Position numbers and translations under genes: made by a program | From: Nitrospirota bacterium | GTDB lineage: Bacteria > Nitrospirota > Nitrospiria > Nitrospirales > UBA8639 | Direction of reading: 5' to 3' | Assembly (NCBI GenBank): GCA_029864405.1 | Contig: JAOTTP010000023.1 | Location: 1 to 40,385, forward strand | DNA length: 40,385 bases | Notes under the pieces: model-generated | Seen by the model: the letters and a program-made list of their open reading frames with translations, nothing else | What the model was told of the DNA's origin: nothing | The model's database searches: none | Part shown: positions 25,061 through 34,492 of the stretch, in pieces | Position numbering within the stretch: the first letter of the stretch is position 1 | Layout of the letters: each line of letters opens with the position of its first letter

Positions 25061-25158
25061 AGAACTTAATTGCAGGGGAGCACGGGGTACTTTTTTTATA
25101 GTAGTAGAAGAGGAATGCTTCCTTGTTTCCTCAACGATTCTTGTGAAAGCGGAGGAGA

Positions 25159-26604
25159 TCAGCCAGGAGATTGTTCTAACCACCATTTGGCTTCTGGGTA
25201 AAATTGGCCCAAAACTTCTTGGCTCATGTCTGAGAGGAGATGAACGAGATTGGCTTGGGCGTGATCGGTTTTTCCATTTTGAAGTTGAGGGGATTGAGCC
25301 AGTTTCCACGCTTGGCGCAGATCGTCTTTTCGTTGTTCAATGATCTTTTCGGCGGCGCGTTGCCAAAAGAGGGGAAACTCTCGTGGGTCAGTGTAATCCC
25401 CTCGTCCTCGCCCGCAATGGGTCACCGCTAAATAGCGTAGCAGCGCATCCCGCGTTTGCCGGTCGAGAAATGCAGGAATCCATGACATCCGATTGGGATC
25501 TCCTGTTTCCTGACTTTTGGCATAGGTCCGCTCGGCTAATGCTCCAAGGATGGCTCCACCAATGGTAAAGGCGCCATGAGAGAGTCCTCCGGTGGCAAAG
25601 TCCGAAGCCAATCCGGCTGCCGCTCCACTGGCTAGTGCTCCCCAGAAGGTTTCTTCTTCCCACGGTTTTCTTTCACCTGGCACGGTCACATCTTCAATCC
25701 TGGATTTGAGTGTGTGCGCGACATCGCCGGTTAACCCATGTAACTCGATCAGGTGTGCGGTGATGGCTGAGATACGTTGCGCTAGGCGTTGGTCCAGGGC
25801 CTGAATCGCATTTTTGATTTGCGGCTTTTTTGAGAGCCCTGTCGTCTCTTGCGGAAGGAGTTCTCCATCCAAGGCTGTCTCGATCAACAGGTGGGCGAGA
25901 TGGGTCATGGATGTATCAAAGATCTGCCGGTGGGTGGCATACCAAGCCTTCCCTAATTTTTCCATCGTGGAGTGTTTTTCCGGAGGCAGGGCCTGAGTGA
26001 TGCGATCCCATAAGACGCCTTCCTGAACCCAGCAACGAGTAAAGGCGTCCAGGCTCATCACGTCTTTGATTACGTGTTGATTGACCCAGTGTTGCCTCCA
26101 AAGGGATTCCAATTGTCGCTGTTGTGGTGGATCGATCAGACCGGTTTGATTGACTAACACAATGACGGGTTTGTCGAGCCATGTGAGGAGATCAAGTTCA
26201 GGTTGAAGATAGCCTGCCATGGACGGATCTTCTGTGGCATTGACGAGATATAACACGACGTCAGCTTCATCCCTGACGTTTCGGATCGCTTGCTGACTGC
26301 ACCAAAATGGTTTGTCTGCTAACCGGTCCCAGACTTGAGACACCATCCACCCAATCGGGTTGGTCAGTCCTTGAAGACGGCTCAAGAGCTTGTGGCTATT
26401 TCCAAAGCCGGGAGTATCCCACAAGTTGAGTCGGGAGCCGTCAGACGTCTCCAGCAACACAAAGTGTTCATTTTGAAGGGTGACATGGGCCTGGTCGAGC
26501 ACCTGTCCGACGTCGCGACGCAAAAGAGTGCGTGCCAAGGTGGTCTTCCCGATATTGGTATGGGAAATGAGTGAGAGCGTGATGGAAGAAGAAAAAGCCG
26601 TCAT
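25159..26604 (-). CDS. GTPase with DUF3482 domain
   Basis: A 481-residue protein. The N-terminal GTPase domain (1-200) has a P-loop SHTNIGKT (14-21), in which the usual first Gly is Ser, switch II motif WDTPGFGNS, ADVVLYLVNATEDP and a G4-like VLVNQTG. The rest (DUF3482) is helical with a central glycine-rich hydrophobic segment (FWGALASGAAAGLASDFATG and GGAILGALAERTYAKS), which could insert in or lie on the membrane. The start overlaps the stop of the DUF2868 gene by four bases. These two families commonly occur as a pair in proteobacteria and their relatives, and their joint function is unknown. The P-loop and Mg-binding Thr remain, so nucleotide binding is expected. Confidence 0.9.
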   Translation of the reverse strand: MTAFSSSITLSLISHTNIGKTTLARTLLRRDVGQVLDQAHVTLQNEHFVLLETSDGSRLNLWDTPGFGNSHKLLSRLQGLTNPIGWMVSQVWDRLADKPFWCSQQAIRNVRDEADVVLYLVNATEDPSMAGYLQPELDLLTWLDKPVIVLVNQTGLIDPPQQRQLESLWRQHWVNQHVIKDVMSLDAFTRCWVQEGVLWDRITQALPPEKHSTMEKLGKAWYATHRQIFDTSMTHLAHLLIETALDGELLPQETTGLSKKPQIKNAIQALDQRLAQRISAITAHLIELHGLTGDVAHTLKSRIEDVTVPGERKPWEEETFWGALASGAAAGLASDFATGGLSHGAFTIGGAILGALAERTYAKSQETGDPNRMSWIPAFLDRQTRDALLRYLAVTHCGRGRGDYTDPREFPLFWQRAAEKIIEQRKDDLRQAWKLAQSPQLQNGKTDHAQANLVHLLSDMSQEVLGQFYPEAKWWLEQSPG

Positions 26605-28091
26605 GTCATTTCACCTTTTGGGGGCCACAGCGCAGCTTGGGCCTTCTCAAGAAGCTGGTCGCGGGATGTGTCTTTGGCATCGAACGCCACGATTTGCAGA
26701 TGGTAATCGTTGGCGAGTCGTTGCCAGGTCTGTTGGCGTCCTCTCATTTGTGGCTGATCAGCCAAGTGCCGATAGGGTTCCTGGTCCAGAACCAGTAGTA
26801 AGTGATGTTGTCCGTTACAGGATTGCATAGAAGTTTGAAGCGTATGAAATAGTTCACCGTGCACCTCCGCTTCCGGGGTTTGCGCCAGATTACAGACGAG
26901 GACCACCGTTTGAGGTGAGGAGGTTGCCTTCAACCAGGGAACGCTTTCCTGCCCATAAGGAAGGGGGTCTCTCCAATGCAATGTCGCCTGATTGCCAAGG
27001 AGATCCAGGAGGCATTGTCCCAAGCAATCCAAAGCGGCCGGGGAGGGCTGATAACTATACGGCACAATATCAATCTGGATTCCTTGTCCGCGTTCAGTGC
27101 TCAGCAGTTTCAGATAATACGGCTCATCGAGAGGGAGCGTGAAGGATTCCGCGGCTTTGTGTGCGGAGCGTGCGGATAGCCAGGCCAGGATTACCCGGGG
27201 TATGACGATTCCGACGAAGGCGGTCAGTGCCCACACATGAATCCACGGAGCAGCAGAGCCCTGGCCAGGAGCTTGAAGATGAGCAAGGGCCTCGACTGGT
27301 GGAAAGGGAAAACCCAGCAGCCAGGCCGCAGGTCCCAAGAGTCCATGTAAGACAGCATGCACCTGGGCCGGTGATAAGAAGGTACTTTCCCAGGTGGCTT
27401 GATAATCCAAAACCAGTCCACGGACATACATACTGAGGATGATGCCGAGTGCCAAGCAGGCTGCTCCAATATGAAGCAGATGGCGAACGCGACTGATGAT
27501 GATGGGATGATTGTGCCTCCACCACAGGTTCATAAATCGTTCGGTGGCCTGTAGGACCCACTCTCTGTCCGCACGTCCAGGTAAGGCAACTTTTTGCCAT
27601 GGTCCTTTTCCCAACCATTCCGTCACGGTGGCGAATCCTGCGGACAAGTGACGGAGAAGTGGCCCGGTGAGATCTTTTCCCAGAAGGGACAGCAGAATGG
27701 TACCCGCATAGGTACCAATGTTCCACAACAGCAGCAGCAACAGCGGAAAATTTAAGAGATTGACTCGTTGAGACGTTCCGAGGCCATTGATGAGTAGGCC
27801 GACAGCAAAGGCCGGCATGACCATGATTGAGGACGGAATAGTCGCCTGAGCCCCTCGAAAGGATTCCGTGATCATGGGGTAGGAAGTGGAAAGAAAATTC
27901 CAGAGAGATTCCGCCCTGTGGGTGAAGAATTGGAAGGAACCTTCAGGAGATGAGAGAGGTTCGTGGGATGAGCGTTTTTTTGCATGTTGGGTGGCGCGCT
28001 GTCTGGTGGAGTGTGAGATGTATCGTGCTTGTGGGTCTGATTGTTCCAGAGCCTGGATGAACAGAATTTTAGATATGTGTCTGGGATTCAT
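26601..28091 (-). CDS. DUF2868 membrane protein
   Basis: A 496-residue inner-membrane protein with about four hydrophobic segments: SSIMVMPAFAVGLLINGLG, LLNFPLLLLLLWNIGTYAGT, HLLHIGAACLALGIILSMYV and IHVWALTAFVGIVIPRVILA. The N-terminus is helical and basic, and the C-terminal 180 residues form a soluble domain (TVVLVCNLAQTPEAEVHGEL, LLLVLDQEPYRHLADQPQMR) resembling a nucleotide-free or signalling Rossmann-like domain. It is translationally coupled (ATGA) to the DUF3482 GTPase, the usual partner. Length and layout fit the DUF2868 family. The function of the pair is not established; a membrane-associated GTPase module is the natural reading. Confidence 0.85.
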   Translation of the reverse strand: MNPRHISKILFIQALEQSDPQARYISHSTRQRATQHAKKRSSHEPLSSPEGSFQFFTHRAESLWNFLSTSYPMITESFRGAQATIPSSIMVMPAFAVGLLINGLGTSQRVNLLNFPLLLLLLWNIGTYAGTILLSLLGKDLTGPLLRHLSAGFATVTEWLGKGPWQKVALPGRADREWVLQATERFMNLWWRHNHPIIISRVRHLLHIGAACLALGIILSMYVRGLVLDYQATWESTFLSPAQVHAVLHGLLGPAAWLLGFPFPPVEALAHLQAPGQGSAAPWIHVWALTAFVGIVIPRVILAWLSARSAHKAAESFTLPLDEPYYLKLLSTERGQGIQIDIVPYSYQPSPAALDCLGQCLLDLLGNQATLHWRDPLPYGQESVPWLKATSSPQTVVLVCNLAQTPEAEVHGELFHTLQTSMQSCNGQHHLLLVLDQEPYRHLADQPQMRGRQQTWQRLANDYHLQIVAFDAKDTSRDQLLEKAQAALWPPKGEMT

Positions 28092-28310
28092 GGCCGTGAC
28101 TATCTTCGAATCTGAATCGGTAACATTCTCAGGATGTGATGACTAGGCAAACAGGCTATGTTGGGATGGACCTACGACCATGAATGCCCTGGCTGTTGTG
28201 TGCGTGAATAAGGAGGTGACCATTTCTGTTGAGTGATAGAGAGCTGATCGCATGGTGTCTGGTTAAGCAAAAGAAGACGAGAGGCACAGGGCATGCTCGC
28301 GTTGTATGAG

Positions 28311-29456
28311 TCAGGAATGGAGGGAAACCGAACCGGCATGTTGTGATTTAGAAGGAGAAGCGTCCGGTTGAGTCCCCTGAGGTTTGTTGCCTACAGATTG
28401 AACCGCGGAGGCTTCAGAATCCAATAGGATGCTGATCCAACGAGTCGAGTGGCTGCTTTCCAAAGCAATTTTCACCACCATGGTCATGGGAACAGAGAGC
28501 AGCATACCGACCGGTCCCCACACCCAACCCCAAAACACTAAGGACAGAAACACCACCAGAGTGGAGAGGCCGAGCTTCCTCCCCATGAGTTTTGGTTCTA
28601 CCACATTCCCGAAAATCAGATTGACGACCACATACCCCGTGGCCACCAGCAACATGCGTCCAATGCCAAATTGAATGTACCCCAATAACATTGGCGGGAC
28701 TGCTGCAATGATCGATCCGAGGTTCGGAATAAAATTCAGCAAAAAAGCCAGTAGGCCCCAGATAACGGGAAAATCAATCCCCAAGGCCCACACCCATATC
28801 GCGACAATCACCCCCGTTCCAAGGCTGACAACCGTTTTGATGGCTAAATAGTTGTTGACGGCGTCCGTAATTTTCTTGACCTGGGAGAAGGTGCCTTTCG
28901 GATCACCGAATGCGGTCCTCACTTTCTCTTGGAAGCTGGACGCCTCAAACAGGATGAAAATGACGGTCAGGAGAATTAAAAAAGAATTGGTGAGCATGTT
29001 TCCCAACCCAGACAACATTTTGGCCACGAGCCTCATCGAAGCCCCCGGATCGATGGATTTGAGAAACATGTCTTTATCAAGTTGGAAGCCCAACTCTTGG
29101 ATCCAATGGATCATGGGCTCGATTTCTTGGGTAAGTCGAGCTTGGTAGCGTGGGATGGCTTCAGAGAAGTCATCCAAGGAAGTTCCGATAATCAGGATAA
29201 ACACAAATCCAACACTGAGAACTCCCAGGACAACCCCGAACACCGCCAATGGCGAAGGAACCCCTTTTTGGCGAAGCCAAAAGACTGGTGACGCACTAAT
29301 AATGGCAAGGAATATTGAGACAATGAGAGGGACCAGGATCGGTTCTGCAGCCCGCATTCCAGCCACAACGATGACAAATGCTGCGGCGGTCAACAGGAAC
29401 CGACCAGTTGGGGGTTGGGTGGAGGTTATTAGTGGGGAATTCTGCTGTTTGTGCAT
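28311..29456 (-). CDS. AI-2E family transporter
   Basis: A 381-residue inner-membrane protein with the features of the AI-2E (TqsA/PerM/YdiK) family: N-terminal helices (FLLTAAAFVIVVAGMRAAEP, ILVPLIVSIFLAIISASPVF, LAVFGVVLGVLSVGFVFILI), a soluble amphipathic segment, then helices including LGNMLTNSFLILLTVIFILF, WALGIDFPVIWGLLAFLLNF and the family signature around FIPNLGSIIAAVPPMLLGYI and VEPKLMGRKLGLSTLVVFLS. Members export or gate small molecules, ions or autoinducer-2; the substrate here is unknown. The C-terminus is a Ser/Gln-rich tail. The gene lies downstream of mlaA on the same strand with about 190 bases between them. Confidence 0.92.
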   Translation of the reverse strand: MHKQQNSPLITSTQPPTGRFLLTAAAFVIVVAGMRAAEPILVPLIVSIFLAIISASPVFWLRQKGVPSPLAVFGVVLGVLSVGFVFILIIGTSLDDFSEAIPRYQARLTQEIEPMIHWIQELGFQLDKDMFLKSIDPGASMRLVAKMLSGLGNMLTNSFLILLTVIFILFEASSFQEKVRTAFGDPKGTFSQVKKITDAVNNYLAIKTVVSLGTGVIVAIWVWALGIDFPVIWGLLAFLLNFIPNLGSIIAAVPPMLLGYIQFGIGRMLLVATGYVVVNLIFGNVVEPKLMGRKLGLSTLVVFLSLVFWGWVWGPVGMLLSVPMTMVVKIALESSHSTRWISILLDSEASAVQSVGNKPQGTQPDASPSKSQHAGSVSLHS

Positions 29457-29574
29457 GGTGAGGATTTTTTAGCGCGAGAGAACCTTCCCTTCTTTGGATA
29501 TGATACCCGTTTTTTCCTTTCCTGTCTTCGAGAGAAAAGAGGTTTGTGCTGTGGAGAGAAGTCAGGGGGAAATA

Positions 29575-29602
29575 GAAAATTCAAGAGCCTATTCACTCTT
29601 GA
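29575..29602 (-). terminator. Probable terminator of the MlaA gene
   Basis: TCAAGAG (29581-29587) pairs with CTCTTGA (29596-29602). Read on the minus strand, the stem is followed by AATTTTCT, a moderately T-rich tail, about 40 bases past the mlaA stop codon. Confidence 0.45.
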
Positions 29603-29642
29603 GTTGTAGGAGGGAGGACGACCTAGATGATGAGCTACAGGA

Positions 29643-30521
29643 CTATTCCTGAATGGCTTTCAGCCGTTGCTGGAGATATGCATTCCGGACGGCTCCATAC
29701 AAATCGAGCGTGCCTTCCTCAACGCCTTGAAATTTTTCCAACGTGAGAGACCGGAGATTCACCGTTTCGCCGGCGCTCATTCCCAACCGTGCATAGCTGA
29801 TGGTCGGATCGTGTTGGATCAACCTGGGGGCGTCGGCAATTTCAAAGATGGGAAGGACCAGCCAATTAAATGGGTCCAGGAAGGTATCGCCGATAAATCC
29901 AATGCCATCTCGTAAGGTGAAGGGGCCCAGGAGCGGAATCATGAGGAACGGTCCCGGTGGGACACCATAGGTCCCAAAGGTTTGCCCAAGATCCTCTTGC
30001 GGAGTTTCTAACTCGAACATGATTTTCGCGGGATCAAACAATCCTCCCACCCCAAGGGTGGAATTGATGAGGAACCGGCTCAGTTCAATGCCAGCTCCCT
30101 GAAACTTCGCTTGGAGAAGGTTGTTAAAAAGTCTGGGGACAAATCGAATATTTTGAAACACGTTGGAGAAGCTTTGCTGAACGTCGGGAGGGATGAAGAA
30201 ATTGTAAACTTGGGCAACCGGCTTCACCACGTATTTGTCCACCCGGTAATTAAATTCAAAAATTGCAGAATTGACAGGTTCTAACGGATCATAGTCCTTG
30301 ACCTGGGCAGGACCAGACTCGTCAAAGGGATCAAAGAATTCACTTTTATTCTCTTGGCCTTCAGAGATGAGTCCGTCCTCAAGTTCAGCGATCTGACTGT
30401 CAGATCCTGATTCCACAATGTCCTGGGTCTTCGTGGATTTGGTATTTCCTGCACATCCACCAAGTCCTACGGTGAGGCAAAGTATCACCAGGATGGGTAA
30501 TCGCATCATCTTTCCCTTCAT
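29643..30521 (-). CDS. mlaA: MlaA (VacJ) family outer-membrane lipoprotein
   Basis: A 292-residue lipoprotein of the Mla phospholipid-retrieval system, which removes phospholipids from the outer leaflet of the outer membrane. The signal peptide ends in the lipobox VGLGGC with the lipidated Cys23. The MlaA domain (about 75-280) shows DYDPLEPVNSAIFEFNYRVD, VDKYVVKPVAQVYNFF, NLLQAKFQGAGIELSRFLIN, STLGVGGLFDPA and the typical FGTYGVPPGPFLMIPLLGPF with TLRDGIG. An acidic linker separates the lipid anchor from the domain. ATG at 30521 is preferred because it directly precedes the signal peptide; an in-frame ATG lies at 30563. Other mla genes are not in the window, so this copy works with components encoded elsewhere. 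Confidence 0.93.
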   Translation of the reverse strand: MKGKMMRLPILVILCLTVGLGGCAGNTKSTKTQDIVESGSDSQIAELEDGLISEGQENKSEFFDPFDESGPAQVKDYDPLEPVNSAIFEFNYRVDKYVVKPVAQVYNFFIPPDVQQSFSNVFQNIRFVPRLFNNLLQAKFQGAGIELSRFLINSTLGVGGLFDPAKIMFELETPQEDLGQTFGTYGVPPGPFLMIPLLGPFTLRDGIGFIGDTFLDPFNWLVLPIFEIADAPRLIQHDPTISYARLGMSAGETVNLRSLTLEKFQGVEEGTLDLYGAVRNAYLQQRLKAIQE

Positions 30522-30563
30522 GCCAAAGACTTCTTTTTTAAAAAGTACGTTGAGACAGTCCAT

Positions 30564-31095
30564 TTCATGGATGGGTAGGAACTGAAGATTGCATCAGTAA
30601 TGTGGAATAACTTCAAGTATTTCACAGATAAACCGCGCGGACTGTAACAAAATCCTGGACCCAAGCCAAGAATCACTTCCCTCATCATTACTTCCCTGGC
30701 GACCTGTGAGTGCTGACAGAATTCACGCCTTTCTTACTCCCTGGGAAAGGCTTGTTGAAGTCAGCTGAATGATTAGTCAGTTTCCTTGACAGAATGTGAC
30801 AGGAAAAAGCTTGAAAAACATCGATGTTGACCATTCTTTATCATGATGTTCCGCGGAGGTCGTAAACCGCCTCGACGTTTTCATGAAGACTATCCTTTTA
30901 GGAGGGAGCATGTTCCTTATTATTGGAGAGCAGTCAGCTTTAACGATAATCAATGTGCACCATTTGAGAAAACTTTTGCAGTGGCACTCCCTTTGCTGAT
31001 TCGTAGCAGGTGATCAATGAGGTTCACGGCCCATCAATGCCTCTTAATCAAATGGTCAGGTGACCTGAGACCGTTCAATAGAAGGGAGACAAGCT
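30564..31095. other. Divergent intergenic region, mlaA / sigma factor
   Basis: About 530 bases hold the promoters of two divergent genes. TTGACA occurs at 30786-30791, but no good -10 element follows at the right spacing. Short imperfect inverted repeats are present near 30841-30885. No open frame with recognisable content was found. Confidence 0.35.
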
Positions 31096-32724
31096 ATGAG
31101 TCCATCGGTATCCGCACAGAAGCCTTCGTGGAATGGATCCATTAAACGGGTGAAAAAGCAGGATCGTCATCCTGTCTTGTCCGGCGGCGGCTCCCCTGCA
31201 GTGGACAGTTCGCCAGGAATGAGTGACAAGCAACTTCCCTTATACCTAAAAGAAATAGGGCAAGTGGCATTGCTTGACCGTGAGGGAGAAGTCCGTCTGT
31301 GTAAGAAAATTGAAGAAGCCAAGCGAAGTATGCTGGAGATTCTTTACTCCCTGCCTATGACGTTGGATTTTCTTCAAGAACAACGGATGCGGTTGATGAA
31401 TGGCCAGATCGCGGCCAGGCATATTGTTCAAAAGGAGAAGGAAGCCGATGGAGAGACAGAATCTGAGGAAGAAGCTGACCTTCCTGACCTCCAAGCCGAA
31501 CAGCAAGAGGATGAAGAGTTTCGTCAACGTGTGATTCAACAACTGAGCCACCTTTGTCACTGCGTTCAATCCATGATGACGAGGGAAAAGGAGAATGTCT
31601 CTACACCCAAGCATGGTGCTTCGACCTCTGAGCAAGCCAGAAAAAAATTATGGCAAAGTCTTGAGGGAGTGAATTGGCATCCTGCGTTTACCAAACAGGT
31701 GGAAAGCCGCCTTCGCGCAACGGAACGCCAACTTGCGGAGGTGTTGAAACGTTTAGGAATATCTCCTCAAGACATTTTTTATGGCGGCGAGCGAACACGT
31801 GGGATGAGCCGGAAGTCTCTACCCGACACGAACTCTCGCGTTGAGCCAAACTCAAGTTCCCAACGCTCGGCCCTGGAAGCCGGTGAACACCTCGTATGCT
31901 TGGAACAAGAAGTGTTGCGCATGGACTTTCCAGAATTTCTCGCACGGGTTCGGCAATTGGACCAAGCCAAAATCCGCCTGCATTTCGCCAAGGAGGCCAT
32001 GTTGGAGGCGAATTTACGGCTGGTTGTCAGTGTCGCCAAACGGTATGTGAATAGAGGGCTTGATTTACTGGACCTCATACAAGAAGGAAATATCGGACTG
32101 ATGCGTGCGGTGGACCGTTTTGAATATCAACGAGGATATAAGTTCAGCACCTATGCGACGTGGTGGATTCGACAGGCGGTGACCCGGGCATTGGCCGATC
32201 AGTCAAGGACTGTGCGGGTCCCCGTCCATGTCTGTGATGTGCTGACTCGAGTGCGGCGAACGTTGGAACGGTTAGCCGTGCAAATGGGGCGAGAACCGAA
32301 ATTGGAGGAGCTCAGCGGCGCAGTGGATATTCCTTTGGACAAACTGTCCACGATGTTGGAAGCGACAAAAGGGACTCTGTCTCTGGAGACTCCCATGGGA
32401 GATGAAGACGGTTCGCCGCTCTCTGATCTCTTGCAAGATCATTCCGCCGTTTCTCCATGTTATTCGGCTGAACGGGTGGATCTCCAGGAAAAAGTGACTT
32501 CCTTGTTAAAGACTTTAACGCCACGGGAGGCACATATTATTCGGCGGCGCTTTGGTATTGGAGAGCTTGAGGATGCCACTCTTGAAGAAATTGGCCTTGA
32601 ATTCTCTGTGACCCGAGAGCGGATTCGACAAATTGAGGAACGGGCGTTGGCCAAATTGCGTGAACCCCAACGAAATGTGGTGTTGCGTAATTTTTTTCAG
32701 CCATCTGGTTCAGCATTGGGATAG
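31096..32724 (+). CDS. RpoD-like sigma-70 factor (probable paralogue)
   Basis: A 542-residue group 1/2 sigma factor. Region 1.2 ([20 protein letters not shown], about 48-67) is near the N-terminus, so the usual acidic region 1.1 is missing. A long, charged non-conserved insert (about 100-285) precedes region 2 ([20 protein letters not shown] from 306, [40 protein letters not shown]), which binds the -10 element. Regions 3 and 4 follow, with [38 protein letters not shown] and the region 4.2 helix-turn-helix [20 protein letters not shown] (about 502-521). Region 2.4/4.2 resemble RpoD closely, so overlap with housekeeping promoters is likely, but it may be an alternative factor. AGAAGGGAGA precedes the start. 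Confidence 0.9.
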   Translation: MSPSVSAQKPSWNGSIKRVKKQDRHPVLSGGGSPAVDSSPGMSDKQLPLYLKEIGQVALLDREGEVRLCKKIEEAKRSMLEILYSLPMTLDFLQEQRMRLMNGQIAARHIVQKEKEADGETESEEEADLPDLQAEQQEDEEFRQRVIQQLSHLCHCVQSMMTREKENVSTPKHGASTSEQARKKLWQSLEGVNWHPAFTKQVESRLRATERQLAEVLKRLGISPQDIFYGGERTRGMSRKSLPDTNSRVEPNSSSQRSALEAGEHLVCLEQEVLRMDFPEFLARVRQLDQAKIRLHFAKEAMLEANLRLVVSVAKRYVNRGLDLLDLIQEGNIGLMRAVDRFEYQRGYKFSTYATWWIRQAVTRALADQSRTVRVPVHVCDVLTRVRRTLERLAVQMGREPKLEELSGAVDIPLDKLSTMLEATKGTLSLETPMGDEDGSPLSDLLQDHSAVSPCYSAERVDLQEKVTSLLKTLTPREAHIIRRRFGIGELEDATLEEIGLEFSVTRERIRQIEERALAKLREPQRNVVLRNFFQPSGSALG

Positions 32725-32802
32725 CCGGATACCTTCCGTGAATGCTGTATGTAGGATGAAGAAGGCGATTGATTTCAGAATGGGACAAGGCGTGACAGGC
32801 CA

Positions 32803-33588
32803 TTAAGAAAAAAGCGGATTGCCAGGGGGTGTGGAAGAATCAGTCCTTGAAGGTTCGTGTTGACCATGACTGCCTTGGAAATTGGCACCGGCTGTCTTGG
32901 CATTGAAGAAGGTCGTTCCATTGAGATTGGCCTGTTGAAAATCGCTCTCATGCAGGTCAGTGTCTTGAAAATCGGCCCAAGAGCAGTCCGTGGAAAAAAA
33001 GTTCCCCCCCCGAATTCGTGCACGAACAAATGTGGCGCCGCGGAGCGTCGCATGCTGGAAATCAGTGCCTTGAAGGTCGGCTTCCTGGAAATCCGCCCAA
33101 ATAAGGTCGGCTTGTGAGAAATTTGCCCAGGCTAGTTGGGCGCCCGTGAAACGGACACTTCGCAAATTCGCCCCTTGAAAATTTGCCCCACGCAGGTTCG
33201 CTCCCTCAAAATTCGCTCCAGGGAGATAGGCTTCTTGGAAATTGGCATTCCGAAGATCCTGGTGGCGGAAGTCGGCCTCTCGGAGGTCAACCTGAAAAAA
33301 ATCCTGAGAATTTGGTGGAGAGGTGTGGGTAGATAGTTCGTTTTCAGATTGTCCTTTTTTCGGGATTTCAGCCTGCTGGGAGCGTCTCCAATTCCGATGG
33401 GTATGGAGAAGAAGTGCCCGGTCCTCTTCAACCGCGTTGAGAGGAGGCAGGAGGGGACTGTCTTCAATTGCAGCCATGGTGAAATGCCACAAAAAGCCAA
33501 CAAAAAATAGTGGAAGAGATGGCAGGAAACCATTGACCGTAGACCATGGTGAAACCTTAGCGAAAATGACGACAAGGGTCCAGTCCAA
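32803..33588 (-). CDS. Pentapeptide-repeat protein with N-terminal hydrophobic segment
   Basis: A 261-residue protein. An N-terminal hydrophobic stretch (GFLPSLPLFFVGFLWHFTMA, about 19-38) could be a membrane anchor or signal. After a hydrophilic linker, residues about 100-240 are made of A(N/D)(L/F)xx repeats (LRNANFQEAYLPGANFEGAN, LRGANFQGANLRSVRFTGAQ, LIWADFQEADLQGTDFQHAT), which fold as a right-handed quadrilateral beta-helix. Family members include DNA-gyrase-protecting proteins (Qnr, MfpA) and many proteins of unknown role; no enzymatic site exists. The gene is convergent with the sigma factor gene, with 78 bases between the stops. Its start could be moved inward to the Met at about residue 38 if the hydrophobic segment is not used. 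Confidence 0.85.
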   Translation of the reverse strand: MDWTLVVIFAKVSPWSTVNGFLPSLPLFFVGFLWHFTMAAIEDSPLLPPLNAVEEDRALLLHTHRNWRRSQQAEIPKKGQSENELSTHTSPPNSQDFFQVDLREADFRHQDLRNANFQEAYLPGANFEGANLRGANFQGANLRSVRFTGAQLAWANFSQADLIWADFQEADLQGTDFQHATLRGATFVRARIRGGNFFSTDCSWADFQDTDLHESDFQQANLNGTTFFNAKTAGANFQGSHGQHEPSRTDSSTPPGNPLFS

Positions 33589-33729
33589 AATGAGGGACTG
33601 GAGCGATCAGGAAAACTGAAGTATGGTATACGAATACCGCTGCCCGATGGGCATGAAACAGGAATTGCAGGAAGCTCCCAAACGTTTAAAAGACGGACGT
33701 CACAAGAATCAGATATGTGGTGATGTGAT

Positions 33730-33885
33730 ATGGAATTGACTTTCATTTTTCTATGGGCGGTGGTGGCATTTCTGGGCTATGAGCTGTGGGTGTTGCGGAA
33801 AACATATGGGTCATCCACCACATTTTTGAGCAACTTCCGGACTGGATTCGATCTGGATTGGGAGTGGTCGGCGTTAGAGAGCTGA
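33730..33885 (+). CDS. Small membrane-anchor-like ORF overlapping the next gene
   Basis: ATG 33730 opens a 51-residue frame beginning MELTFIFLWAVVAFLGYELW followed by VLRKTYG, a clean single membrane helix with a positively charged cytoplasmic flank. It runs 100 bases into the zinc-ribbon gene, which has no good start of its own. It may be the true N-terminus of that gene, separated by a frameshift, or a stand-alone small protein. The upstream GGTGAT is only a weak ribosome site. Confidence 0.35.
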   Translation: MELTFIFLWAVVAFLGYELWVLRKTYGSSTTFLSNFRTGFDLDWEWSALES

Positions 33886-34391
33886 AGAGCATTCAGGAAA
33901 AGTTCTTTCGTCTGGAGCAGCAGGTCCATCTCAGGAAGGTTTCCGTGACAACTGCGGAGAAATTCTCCCATCAATTTCAGGAATGGTTTGAAGAAGTGGA
34001 GTCTCCTGTTGAGCGCCTTGAGCCGTCTGATGATTCACTCGCTGCCATGGACGGACCTGTCCCTCGACCACGGTCGATCATGGGGAAGGGCCTTCGCTTT
34101 ACGCTCAGCGATTCTATGTGGTTACAGATTGGAGTGGTGTCGAAGGAAGACGTAGAGGATGATCAAGTCCAAGCCATGGTGCAAGGGCCATTTTGTCGGG
34201 TGTGTTTGAAACGATTGGTGGGGAGGGATCGCGTTCAGGTTGCAGAGGTACCAGCGCAGTGCCACAACTGTGGATTATCCTGGAGCATACATGAGTCCGA
34301 TCATCGGTCAATGCCGCTGGGCGATCCCAAGCGCATGGCGTATGACATGCTTGATCGAAAAGTGAGAACGAGTCGAAACGTTCAATGCTAA
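33786..34391 (+). CDS. Zinc-ribbon protein of unknown function
   Basis: A 201-residue frame that can only start at GTG 33786, since a stop lies at 33780 and no ribosome site is visible. The N-terminal part (about 33-80) is helical (RELKSIQEKFFRLEQQVHLR), and the C-terminal part carries two Cys pairs (C137-x2-C140 in FCRVCLKRL and C159-x2-C162 in QCHNCGLSW) that would bind one zinc ion. No named family was recognised. The poor start, together with the membrane-anchor frame at 33730, raises the possibility that the gene normally begins upstream and is frameshifted here. It precedes a second zinc-ribbon gene, 100 bases away, on the same strand. Confidence 0.6.
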   Translation: MGVAENIWVIHHIFEQLPDWIRSGLGVVGVRELKSIQEKFFRLEQQVHLRKVSVTTAEKFSHQFQEWFEEVESPVERLEPSDDSLAAMDGPVPRPRSIMGKGLRFTLSDSMWLQIGVVSKEDVEDDQVQAMVQGPFCRVCLKRLVGRDRVQVAEVPAQCHNCGLSWSIHESDHRSMPLGDPKRMAYDMLDRKVRTSRNVQC

Positions 34392-34492
34392 GTCTCCATG
34401 ATTAGGTGAGGAGGAGTCAGATTTTGTTGAGAGATCTTTTGCTGCCAGACAGAACTTGTGTGGGTGTAGTTGGGATGCTATAAACGACCACT

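Noticed and set aside
30786..30791. TTGACA as a promoter for the sigma factor
   Set aside because: No -10-like hexamer occurs at 16-18 bases spacing, and it is more than 300 bases from the start codon.
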